Source of the DNA: an uncultured Sutterella sp.
GTDB lineage: Bacteria > Pseudomonadota > Gammaproteobacteria > Burkholderiales > Burkholderiaceae_F
Direction of reading: 5' to 3'
Assembly: GCA_900554375.1 (NCBI GenBank)
Contig: USHK01000080.1
Coordinates: 1 to 6,093 of the forward strand
Length of the DNA: 6,093 nt
Shown in pieces: positions 1 through 5,425 of the stretch. The notes under the pieces were generated by a model. It saw nothing but the letters and a program-made list of their open reading frames with translations. It did not search any database and was not told where the DNA came from. Numbering within the stretch: position 1 is the first letter of the stretch; each line of letters opens with the position of its first letter. A program made the translations under genes and the position numbers.

Positions 1-49
1 ACGAGATTCATGAGCGTCTCGTGGGCTCGGAGATGTGTATAAGAGACAG
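1..49 (+). other. Illumina P7 / i7 index / Nextera read-2 adapter (not genomic)
   Basis: Bases 1-7 (ACGAGAT) match the 3' end of the Illumina P7 primer. Bases 8-15 (TCATGAGC) sit where the 8-base i7 index belongs, and are the reverse complement of GCTCATGA, which I recall as Nextera XT index N714. Bases 16-49 are the complete 34-base Nextera read-2 adapter, ending in the 19-base mosaic end (31-49) with its AGATGTGTATAAGAGACAG core. The three parts are in exact library order and run straight into genomic sequence at base 50. This is leftover library sequence and not a transposon end. The genome in this window starts at base 50, and protein starts reading MYKRQ (from GTG 35) are adapter translation. 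Confidence 0.98.
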
Positions 50-328
50 GGTGAATCTCTTGCATCCGTTCGCAGTGAGCTTGATAGCGTAAAACAACAG
101 CTCACCGAGGCTAAGGCTCAGTTGGAGCAGGCGGGAGTTGAACTGACCGCTAAGGAAAGCGAACTTGAGGCGTTTCGTCAACAGTCGCAGCAGGCTCTCG
201 ACAATGCTCGAGTTCAAAGCGAACAACTCACGAAGCTTGCTGCGGAAAATGAGATGCTGAGAGAGCGGATGGCAGGTTTTGTCAGTCAACTCAAGGATTT
301 GTCCACGGTTTTGGCAAAGGCAAAATAA
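50..328 (+). CDS. coiled-coil protein, C-terminal fragment (5' end missing)
   Basis: The frame is open from the first genomic base to TAA at 326-328, giving 92 residues beginning GESLASVRSELDSV. The true start lies off the contig, and the apparent GTG start at 35 is adapter. The fragment is almost entirely predicted coiled coil: Leu, Val and Ala recur at heptad-like spacing among Glu, Gln, Lys and Arg (SVKQQLTEAKAQLEQ, then KESELEAFRQQ), and proline is absent. The last 30 residues (LAAENEMLRERM, then FVSQLKDLSTVLAKAK) resemble the short EN-x-LR coiled coils of ZapB-like division proteins, but that motif is too generic to name a family. No membrane segment is visible in the part present. I do not recognise the gene. 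The tRNA promoter begins 29 bases after its stop codon, and no intrinsic terminator is visible between them. Confidence 0.8.
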   Translation, partial: GESLASVRSELDSVKQQLTEAKAQLEQAGVELTAKESELEAFRQQSQQALDNARVQSEQLTKLAAENEMLRERMAGFVSQLKDLSTVLAKAK

Positions 329-356
329 AAATTTGCGCTGGCGTTATCCGAGAGAC

Positions 357-385
357 TTGAAAAAATCTTTCGAATGCCGCATAAT
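357..385 (+). promoter_or_regulatory. sigma70-type promoter for tRNA-Pro
   Basis: The -35 element TTGAAA (357-362) and the -10 element CATAAT (380-385) are separated by the ideal 17 bases; only one base of the -10 differs from TATAAT. The next bases are GCGCAA, a GC-rich discriminator of the kind that makes stable-RNA promoters sensitive to ppGpp. The predicted start is near 392, about six bases before the mature tRNA 5' end. Stringent control is inferred from the discriminator alone. Confidence 0.8.
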
Positions 386-395
386 GCGCAACTCG

Positions 396-474
<79 letters not shown>

Positions 475-486
475 GAAATTCCTAAT

Positions 487-515
487 GGGCCGTCTGTTGA
501 CGGCCCTTTTGTTTT
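487..515 (+). terminator. intrinsic terminator after tRNA-Pro
   Basis: A perfect 8-bp stem, GGGCCGTC (487-494) with GACGGCCC (499-506), closes a TGTT loop and is followed by TTTTGTTTT (507-515). It lies 12 bases after the CCA end, so it ends the tRNA transcript. The stem is GC-rich and should be efficient. Confidence 0.93.
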
Positions 516-541
516 CTGCGCCCGTCATGGAGGAATTCAGT

Positions 542-1318
542 ATGGCTTGTATTCTTTTTCCTTCTCCAATCTTCGGACCGATTCATTCCAGACGCTTGGG
601 TACCTCTTTAGGAATCAATCTGTTGCCCGCTGAAGCTAAAGTCTGCTCTTTTGACTGCGTCTACTGCGAATGCGGCTTTAATAAAGACCACGATGATAAG
701 CGCAAACTTCCTACTCGCGAAGAAGTTCGGACAGCACTTGAAAAGAAATTAATTTACCTGCAGAGAACGGGCGTGGTTCCCGATGTCTTTACCTTTGCAG
801 GAAACGGAGAACCGACCTCCCACCCTGAATTTAACCTTATCGTTGACGATACGATTGAGCTTAGAAATCGGTACTTTCCTAAGGCAAAAATCAGCGTTCT
901 TAGTAACTCTACATTTCTTGCGCGTGAAAAAGTTGTCAAAGCGCTGGCAAAAGTGGACAACCCGATTATGAAGCTTGATACGGTTGATCCCGAATACATC
1001 AAAAGAGTCGATCGTCCCAACGCAAAATACGACGTACGGGAGGTGATTGAAAAGCTCAAAACTATGCCGGTTCGGCCGATTATTCAGACAATGTTTATGA
1101 AAGGCGAATTCGAAGGAAGATCCGTGGACAACACGACGGATGATTTCGTGGAGCCCTGGATCGACGTGCTTGAACAGATTAAGCCGCGGGAAGTAATGAT
1201 TTATACACTGGATAGGGAGACGCCGGCGACCGGGTTGAAAAAAGCGGACCGAGAGTCACTTTGTAACATTCGGGACAAACTTGAAAAAAGAGGTTTCAGC
1301 GTCATGGTAAGTGTTTAA
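542..1318 (+). CDS. radical SAM protein, COG0731-type (function unknown)
   Basis: This encodes 258 residues. The signature CSFDCVYC provides the CX3CX2C cysteines Cys35, Cys39 and Cys42, which would bind the 4Fe-4S cluster that cleaves S-adenosylmethionine. GNGEP at 87-91 matches the glycine-rich SAM-binding strand of radical SAM enzymes. The N-terminal block (IFGPIHSRRLG at 10-20, then GINLLP at 24-29) and the extra cysteine in CECG (Cys44) are typical of the group COG labels as related to wyosine synthetase; its bacterial members have no assigned substrate as far as I know, and bacteria do not make wyosine. ATG 542 is chosen because GGAGGA (529-534) lies seven bases upstream. In-frame ATG 527 overlaps that site, and ATG 374 would read through the tRNA. 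The protein appears complete and soluble. It follows the tRNA terminator by 26 bases and has no visible promoter. Confidence 0.9.
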   Translation: MACILFPSPIFGPIHSRRLGTSLGINLLPAEAKVCSFDCVYCECGFNKDHDDKRKLPTREEVRTALEKKLIYLQRTGVVPDVFTFAGNGEPTSHPEFNLIVDDTIELRNRYFPKAKISVLSNSTFLAREKVVKALAKVDNPIMKLDTVDPEYIKRVDRPNAKYDVREVIEKLKTMPVRPIIQTMFMKGEFEGRSVDNTTDDFVEPWIDVLEQIKPREVMIYTLDRETPATGLKKADRESLCNIRDKLEKRGFSVMVSV

Positions 1319-1343
1319 GGATAAACACTAAATTTTGAAATTT

Positions 1344-1386
1344 ATGTCATTTTTGTCATAAAGCTGTCATATTAAGTTACTAAATT
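1344..1386 (+). promoter_or_regulatory. putative PhoB-dependent promoter (Pho box plus -10)
   Basis: Bases 1353-1370 read TTGTCATAAAGCTGTCAT, two 7-base TGTCAT-type repeats in the 11-base register of the Pho box. They match 16 of 18 positions of CTGTCATAWAWCTGTCAY and 15 of 18 of the E. coli phoA box as I remember it. Ten bases after the box comes TAAATT (1381-1386), a 4/6 match to the -10 hexamer and at the same distance as in phoA. No sigma70 -35 is needed in this architecture because PhoB replaces it. A third repeat, ATGTCAT (1344-1350), lies upstream in a 9-base step, so it is out of the usual register. The predicted start is near 1393. It would serve the small ORF at 1421. PhoB itself is not in the window, so regulation is inferred from the site. 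Confidence 0.65.
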
Positions 1387-1420
1387 GGAAGGTGATTTCA
1401 CAACAACCTTTGAGGACTAA

Positions 1421-1573
1421 ATGCCTGAATCTCTTCCGATGAAAACTCGTCTTTTATTAGCCGGGGCCTCGCTTCAACTGATTGCCCTTGCTAAGAAGTC
1501 TGAGAAAAAGGAGAAGAAGCAAACTGCCGTTTCTGTTCCCGCAGGAATGGCTCTGACAAAGGCTCCTGCCTAA
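1421..1573 (+). CDS. small ORF, 50-aa basic peptide with hydrophobic N-terminal helix
   Basis: I do not recognise this protein. It has 50 codons, from ATG 1421 to TAA 1571-1573. TGAGGA at 1411-1416 places a GAGG ribosome binding site five bases before the start, and a promoter and a terminator bracket it. Residues 11-24 (LLLAGASLQLIALA) form one hydrophobic stretch after MPESLPMKTR. A lysine-rich segment (KKSEKKEKK, 25-33) and an Ala/Pro-rich tail ending in TKAPA follow. The layout could be a short membrane-associated peptide or a weak signal sequence; Met7 would give a more signal-like MKTRLLLAG start but lacks its own ribosome binding site. Expression on phosphate starvation is suggested by the upstream Pho box. 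The alternative is a noncoding transcript that contains a chance ORF, but the well-placed ribosome binding site argues for translation. Confidence 0.6.
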   Translation: MPESLPMKTRLLLAGASLQLIALAKKSEKKEKKQTAVSVPAGMALTKAPA

Positions 1574-1595
1574 TCGATTCAACAGGGAAAAAATC

Positions 1596-1612
1596 GTCGG
1601 CCGATTGCCGAC
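1596..1612 (+). other. free-standing RNA hairpin in 3' untranslated region
   Basis: GTCGGC (1596-1601) pairs perfectly with GCCGAC (1607-1612) around a CGATT loop. No T-run follows (ATAAATGC), so it is not itself an intrinsic terminator. It lies 22 bases after the small-ORF stop and 10 bases before the terminator stem. It could stabilise the mRNA 3' end or bind a protein, but the sequence does not say which. Confidence 0.5.
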
Positions 1613-1622
1613 ATAAATGCGC

Positions 1623-1660
1623 AGCCGTAGAGATTCAATAAACCTACGGCTTTTGCTTTT
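1623..1660 (+). terminator. intrinsic terminator after the small ORF
   Basis: AGCCGTAG (1623-1630) pairs with CTACGGCT (1644-1651) around a 13-base loop, and the 3' arm runs into TTTTGCTTTT (1651-1660). The T-run on the 3' side sets the + orientation. It isolates the small-ORF transcript from surE. Confidence 0.82.
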
Positions 1661-1713
1661 CTGGCGCCAATCAAAATTTTCTTTGCAAAAAGTGTTCGTT
1701 CTAATTTTCAGTA

Positions 1714-1743
1714 TTGGATAAGATTTTAGAAAATCGGGATAAT
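1714..1743 (+). promoter_or_regulatory. candidate sigma70 promoter for surE
   Basis: GATAAT (1738-1743) is a 5/6 match to the -10 hexamer. TTGGAT (1714-1719) is a weak -35 with the TTG core, 18 bases upstream. A start near 1750 would leave a leader of about 35 bases before the surE ATG. The preceding terminator means surE needs a promoter in this interval, and this is the best one visible. Confidence 0.5.
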
Positions 1744-1784
1744 GAAGGGCTGGAAATTTGAGCTATCTCAGAGGAAAGAAAGCG

Positions 1785-2537
1785 ATGAATATTTTGATTT
1801 CAAACGATGACGGGTACCTGGCGCCGGGGATTCAGGAACTTGCTCGTCGTATTCGCCGATTCGGCGATGTCACGGTAGTTGCGCCCGAACAAAATCACAG
1901 TGGCGCCAGCAATTCATTAACGCTCAGCCGCCCGCTTTCCGTTCGTCAGGTTCAGGAAAATGTTTTCTTTGTGAACGGGACACCTTCCGACTGCGTGCAC
2001 ATCGCTTTAACCGGTTTGCTGCCGAAAAAGCCTGATATCGTCCTTAGCGGCATCAATTGCGGTCAGAATATGGGCGATGATGTCCTCTATTCCGGTACAG
2101 TTGCAGCTGCTATGGAAGGTTTCTTATTCGGTTGTCCGTCCTTTGCTTTTTCCCAAGTTCATTCAGGATGGTCCTGTTTGGATTCTGCGGCACAAGTAGC
2201 AGAGTTCATCTTGGACAACTTTATTCGCAATCCTCTTCCGGCACCTTTCCTGCTGAATGTCAATATCCCCAACACAACGATCGATCAGCTCGCCGGAGTA
2301 GTGGTGACACGCCTTGGACGACGTCATGCTGCTCAATCCGTTATTGAACAAGTGAACCCACGCGGCGAGACAATTTATTGGCTCGGTGCAGCAGGTGATG
2401 CACGCGACAGCACACAGGGAACGGATTTTTGGGCGACATCTCATAATTACGTCAGTGTTACGCCCCTGCAGGTCGATATGACAAATTATGGAATGCTGGA
2501 TACTGTCCGTGCATGGTGTAATAGTTTTCAATCCTGA
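1785..2537 (+). CDS. surE: 5'/3'-nucleotidase SurE
   Basis: This encodes 250 residues, the usual SurE length. SurE is a cytoplasmic, metal-dependent phosphatase that removes phosphate from nucleoside 5'- and 3'-monophosphates, and in E. coli also from short polyphosphate. The family motifs are in order: ISNDDGY at 5-11 with metal ligands Asp8 and Asp9, APEQNHSGAS at 33-42 with ligand Ser39, NGTPSDC at 64-70, and SGIN-x-GQNMG at 88-97 with ligand Asn91, followed by YSGTVAAAMEG (102-112). No key residue is missing. ATG 1785 is preferred because GAGGAAAG (1771-1778) lies just upstream and MNILISNDDG is the canonical N-terminus; the in-frame TTG at 1758 would add nine atypical residues. nlpD follows after 86 bases with no terminator visible, so the two may share a transcript. 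Confidence 0.97.
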   Translation: MNILISNDDGYLAPGIQELARRIRRFGDVTVVAPEQNHSGASNSLTLSRPLSVRQVQENVFFVNGTPSDCVHIALTGLLPKKPDIVLSGINCGQNMGDDVLYSGTVAAAMEGFLFGCPSFAFSQVHSGWSCLDSAAQVAEFILDNFIRNPLPAPFLLNVNIPNTTIDQLAGVVVTRLGRRHAAQSVIEQVNPRGETIYWLGAAGDARDSTQGTDFWATSHNYVSVTPLQVDMTNYGMLDTVRAWCNSFQS

Positions 2538-2623
2538 GAATAATTCGCTTTAGTTACGCGGTTGGATTCGTTTGCCCTTAAAATCGGTGCGTTGAAGAAA
2601 TAAAAGAGGCTCATGGAGGAGTT

Positions 2624-3385
2624 ATGAATTGCAGTAAGTATCTTTGGCCGATGGTGTTAGTTTCGGTGATGGCGGGCTGTTCTTTTACCGGAGGAAACGC
2701 TCCGATATCGGACGGTTCTTCGTCGGCTTCTGTTTATACCGTTAAGCCCGGAGATACGCTGTATGCGATTTCTTCTCGTTATGGGTTAGATCCTGCTGTT
2801 GTGGCTCGAGAAAACCACTTAACAAATCCCTCTCATTTATTAGTCGGACAAAAACTTCGTCTTTCTGTTTCTTCTTCGACGGAGGCGAATATCCGCAGAG
2901 TCGAAGCCAATAGTAAAACACAAACGAGTACGAACTCTTCGACTAAGCCGACGGCCGCGGCGGCTGCTCCCGCAGCTTCCGCAGCTGCCGCTCAAACCGC
3001 TTCTGCAGGCACTTCCGCGGGCAGCGCAAACGGAACATACGGATGGCCCGCGTCAGGGAAAATCATTCAAAATTTCGGCGGCCTGAATAAAGGCATTGAC
3101 ATCGCCGGCTCCGAAGGCGAGAAAGTCCATGCGGCTGTCAATGGCACCGTGCTTTTTGACGGTCAGGTTCAGGGGTACGGAAAGGTCGTGATGATTCGAG
3201 ATAAAGACGGCTGCGTCTCTGTCTATGGAAGAGTCAAGTCCATCTCCGTAAAACAAGGCGATCAGGTCCGTAAGGGGCAGGCGATTGCTGTGATGGGACA
3301 GACGGATGTGTCTCCTCGTGTCCATTTTGAAATTCGTAAAAACGGTAAACCCATCGATCCTCTTACAATGCTCCAAAAGCGCTAA
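2624..3385 (+). CDS. nlpD: NlpD-like lipoprotein with LysM and degenerate M23 (LytM) domain
   Basis: This encodes 253 residues. A short signal peptide (1-18) ends in a lipobox-like MAGC with Cys19 as the lipidation site, so it is probably an envelope lipoprotein. A single LysM domain (38-81; YTVKPGDTLYAIS to VGQKLRLS) would bind peptidoglycan. A Ser/Thr/Ala-rich linker (about 82-138) leads to a C-terminal M23/LytM domain (about 140-253). The zinc residues of active M23 peptidases are replaced: NKGIDIAG lacks the first His of HxxxD, the middle motif reads YGRV, and the final HxH reads RVH. E. coli NlpD has the same losses and acts as an activator of the amidase AmiC during septum splitting, and a similar role is inferred here. 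GGAGG at 2615-2619 is four bases before ATG. The protein is much shorter than E. coli NlpD (about 379 residues), mainly because its linker is short. Confidence 0.92.
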   Translation: MNCSKYLWPMVLVSVMAGCSFTGGNAPISDGSSSASVYTVKPGDTLYAISSRYGLDPAVVARENHLTNPSHLLVGQKLRLSVSSSTEANIRRVEANSKTQTSTNSSTKPTAAAAAPAASAAAAQTASAGTSAGSANGTYGWPASGKIIQNFGGLNKGIDIAGSEGEKVHAAVNGTVLFDGQVQGYGKVVMIRDKDGCVSVYGRVKSISVKQGDQVRKGQAIAVMGQTDVSPRVHFEIRKNGKPIDPLTMLQKR

Positions 3386-3405
3386 GTTAGAAGTTAGGAA
3401 AATTC

Positions 3406-4857
3406 ATGGCACGAGCTAAAAAAGAACGGGCAAAGTATGTCGCCGTCATTGAGTCCTTGGATCAGGAGGGCCGGGGTGTTGCACGCCGTGACGGTAAGGT
3501 AGTTTTTATCGAAGGAGCGCTTCCCGGTGAAAAGGTCGAGTATGAGGTCTATCGCAGCAAACCGTCCTTTGAGTTGGGACTGACTACCGAAATTTATAAG
3601 GAGTCGCCGCTTCGCGTTTTTCCGAAGTGCCCTTACTTTGGGGTTAAGGACGGAAGCTGCGGAGGCTGTGCCATGCAGCATCTCGAGGCTCACGCCCAAG
3701 TTGCCATGAAACAAAAGGTGCTGATGGATGCGCTCTGGCATATCGGCAGAGTTCGTCCCGAACAAGTGCTTGCACCGATCTATGGCTCACCTTGGAGGTA
3801 CCGACACCGCGCTCGTTTATCCGTGCGGGAAGTTGCGAAAAAAGGTACTGTGCTTGTGGGTTTTCACGAGAAGCGGTCCAGCTTCATTGCGGACATGAAG
3901 AGCTGTGAAATTCTGCCCAAACGGGTGAGCGATCTTCTAGTTCCGCTCCGTGAATTAATCAATTCTTTAACTCTGCGTAAAAAGCTTCCTCAGATCGAAT
4001 TGGCCGTGACAGATGAAGCGTTGGCTTTGGTTCTTCGTGTTTTAGAAAAACCGTCGGCTGACGATGAGGCAAAACTCAGACAGTTCCAAAAAGATTATGA
4101 CGTTGATTTTTGGTATCAGCCGAAGGGGCCTGACTCTATCTATCCAATGGATCCTGAAAATGCCAATCGGCTGAAACTGCATCACCGAGAAACCGGCGTG
4201 GAAGTGGTATTCAGGCCAACGGATTTCACGCAGGTCAATCATCGGTTGAACGAAGTCATGGTGACGAGGGCGCTTCGTCTGCTCCGCCCTGAACCGACCT
4301 CTAAGGTAATTGATTTCTTTTGCGGCTTGGGAAACTTTACTTTGCCGCTGGCAACGAAGACGGCTAAGGTTCTTGGTATTGAAGGCAGTACGGAACTGGT
4401 TGAACGGGCTCGCGCCGGAGCTGCGGATAACCATCTCGCAGATAAGACTGAATTTGAAGCCCGCAATTTGTTCGACTGGACGTTAGATGACTGGAATGCT
4501 GTGTGGAATAAGTTGGGCGGCGTCGATCGAGTGTTGATCGATCCTCCTCGGGAAGGTGCAATGGCACTTTGTCGCTCATTGGCTGCAACTGACCAGCGGC
4601 CGGCACGTTTGGTTTATGTTTCCTGTAACCCCGCGACGCTGGCAAGAGATGCCGCTTTGCTGGTGAGAGAAGGAGGCTGGAGACTGTTGTCAGCCGGTGT
4701 AATGAATATGTTCCCTCATACGGCTCATGTGGAGAGCATTGCCGTTTTTGAACCGGGTCCTAAGCCCGAGAAAGTCGACGAAATCGACGAGCTGGAAATC
4801 AGCGGAATGACCGAAGAGGCTGCTAAGGAAGCGCAATCCGAAGAGCCTAAGATTTAA
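3406..4857 (+). CDS. rlmD: 23S rRNA (uracil-1939-C5)-methyltransferase RlmD
   Basis: This encodes 483 residues. RlmD uses S-adenosylmethionine to methylate C5 of U1939 in 23S rRNA. A TRAM RNA-binding domain occupies about 1-65 (DQEGRGVARRDGKVVFIEGALPGE split across 19-42). The 4Fe-4S cysteines are Cys75, Cys85 and Cys88 (in CGGCAMQH) and Cys167. The Rossmann methyltransferase domain has IDFFCGLGNFTLPLA at 302-316, DPPREG at 379-384, and the catalytic Cys407 in VSCNPATLARD (405-415), then MFPHTAHVES (435-444). The iron-sulphur cluster distinguishes it from TrmA and fits RlmD better than other RNA m5U methyltransferases. An acidic tail (about 450-483) extends beyond the usual end; E. coli RlmD is about 433 residues. 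The start is supported by AGGAA at 3396-3400. It begins 20 bases after the nlpD stop, so the two are probably co-transcribed. Confidence 0.95.
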   Translation: MARAKKERAKYVAVIESLDQEGRGVARRDGKVVFIEGALPGEKVEYEVYRSKPSFELGLTTEIYKESPLRVFPKCPYFGVKDGSCGGCAMQHLEAHAQVAMKQKVLMDALWHIGRVRPEQVLAPIYGSPWRYRHRARLSVREVAKKGTVLVGFHEKRSSFIADMKSCEILPKRVSDLLVPLRELINSLTLRKKLPQIELAVTDEALALVLRVLEKPSADDEAKLRQFQKDYDVDFWYQPKGPDSIYPMDPENANRLKLHHRETGVEVVFRPTDFTQVNHRLNEVMVTRALRLLRPEPTSKVIDFFCGLGNFTLPLATKTAKVLGIEGSTELVERARAGAADNHLADKTEFEARNLFDWTLDDWNAVWNKLGGVDRVLIDPPREGAMALCRSLAATDQRPARLVYVSCNPATLARDAALLVREGGWRLLSAGVMNMFPHTAHVESIAVFEPGPKPEKVDEIDELEISGMTEEAAKEAQSEEPKI

Positions 4858-4862
4858 CGGAC

Positions 4863-5405
4863 ATGAGCCCATTGCTTATTCAGATCGTAGTTCTAGTAGT
4901 AAAAATTTTGGCAGAGCTTCTGGCGGTCATTTTGGTGCCTGCCTTCGCCCTAAAATTTTTCAAAAAAGATTTAAGTTTCGGCCTGGCGTTCTCGGCTTCT
5001 ATTTTGACGATCCTGCTGCCTGTGCTTAGCTACGTTAACAACGCGGAGTTAAACAATACTATGCTGCCATTTGCCGCATGGGGCGTTGAATCCGTACTGA
5101 TGCTGTCTTGGATGACGTGGGCTCTTACGACTGGGGCCATTATTTCCTTTTTGTATGCCTCATACCTAATTGTTGAAAGCCGGGGTCTCGGAACGATTAA
5201 TTTGGTGCTTCTATTCACAGGCATCGGCTATTTTTTAAATTTGCTTTCACAAACTGCCGTACCTTGTTTATTGTTCGGGTCCTTCGGGGTTAGCCTCGCT
5301 AAGGAAGATCTCCCGTTTTTGTGCTTATCCCTGATACTTGCGTTAAGTGTATGTATTTATATCCGGTCGGCAGAGGCCTCTAAAAAAACATTCAGCTGTA
5401 AATAG
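4863..5405 (+). CDS. multi-pass membrane protein of unknown function (copy A)
   Basis: I do not recognise this 180-residue protein. It is strongly hydrophobic, with about five likely membrane helices: 4-30, 38-58, 73-103, 111-130 and 150-168. The positive clusters KFFKKD (31-36), the short ESRG turn (105-108) and the C-terminal RSAEASKK fit an outside N-terminus and a cytoplasmic C-terminus. No enzymatic motif or signal-peptidase site is evident; polar residues inside helix 1 (Lys14, Glu18) are unusual. It starts five bases after the rlmD stop with little Shine-Dalgarno sequence, so translation is probably coupled to rlmD. The next gene appears to be a diverged copy: GLA (40-42), LPVLS (52-56), YAS (98-100) and YIR (166-168) have counterparts in similar order and spacing. 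Its function cannot be assigned from the sequence. Confidence 0.8.
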   Translation: MSPLLIQIVVLVVKILAELLAVILVPAFALKFFKKDLSFGLAFSASILTILLPVLSYVNNAELNNTMLPFAAWGVESVLMLSWMTWALTTGAIISFLYASYLIVESRGLGTINLVLLFTGIGYFLNLLSQTAVPCLLFGSFGVSLAKEDLPFLCLSLILALSVCIYIRSAEASKKTFSCK

Positions 5406-5425
5406 AACAATCCAAGGAGAAAAGA

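Noticed and set aside
31..49. Tn5-type mosaic end as evidence of a mobile element
   Set aside because: It is part of the complete Nextera adapter with P7 and index upstream, so it comes from library preparation.
8..289. Minus-strand ORF of 93 codons at the left end
   Set aside because: Its C-terminal residues are translated from the adapter, and the rest is antisense to the coiled-coil frame, which has clear heptad structure.
1344..1370. Three TGTCAT repeats as iterons or a CRISPR-like array
   Set aside because: The units are too short, their spacing is 9 and 11 bases, and no replication or cas gene is nearby. The Pho-box reading explains two of the three copies together with the -10.
1617..1721. 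34-codon ORF (MRSRDSINLRLLLF...)
   Set aside because: It starts without a ribosome binding site and runs through the terminator and into the surE promoter region.
1758..1784. TTG start adding nine residues to SurE
   Set aside because: It lacks a well-placed ribosome binding site, and the added residues precede the canonical MNILISNDDG start.
2163..2531. Minus-strand ORF of 122 codons inside surE
   Set aside because: It is a shadow of a fully conserved SurE frame, with no family features of its own.
2613..2627. Mini-ORF ATG GAG GAG TTA TGA overlapping the nlpD start
   Set aside because: The Shine-Dalgarno sequence of nlpD happens to contain in-phase codons after an ATG. Nothing upstream would initiate it, so a leader-peptide role is unsupported.
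4042..4645. Several minus-strand ORFs within rlmD
   Set aside because: All are antisense to conserved methyltransferase motifs, and none shows a ribosome binding site with recognisable protein content.
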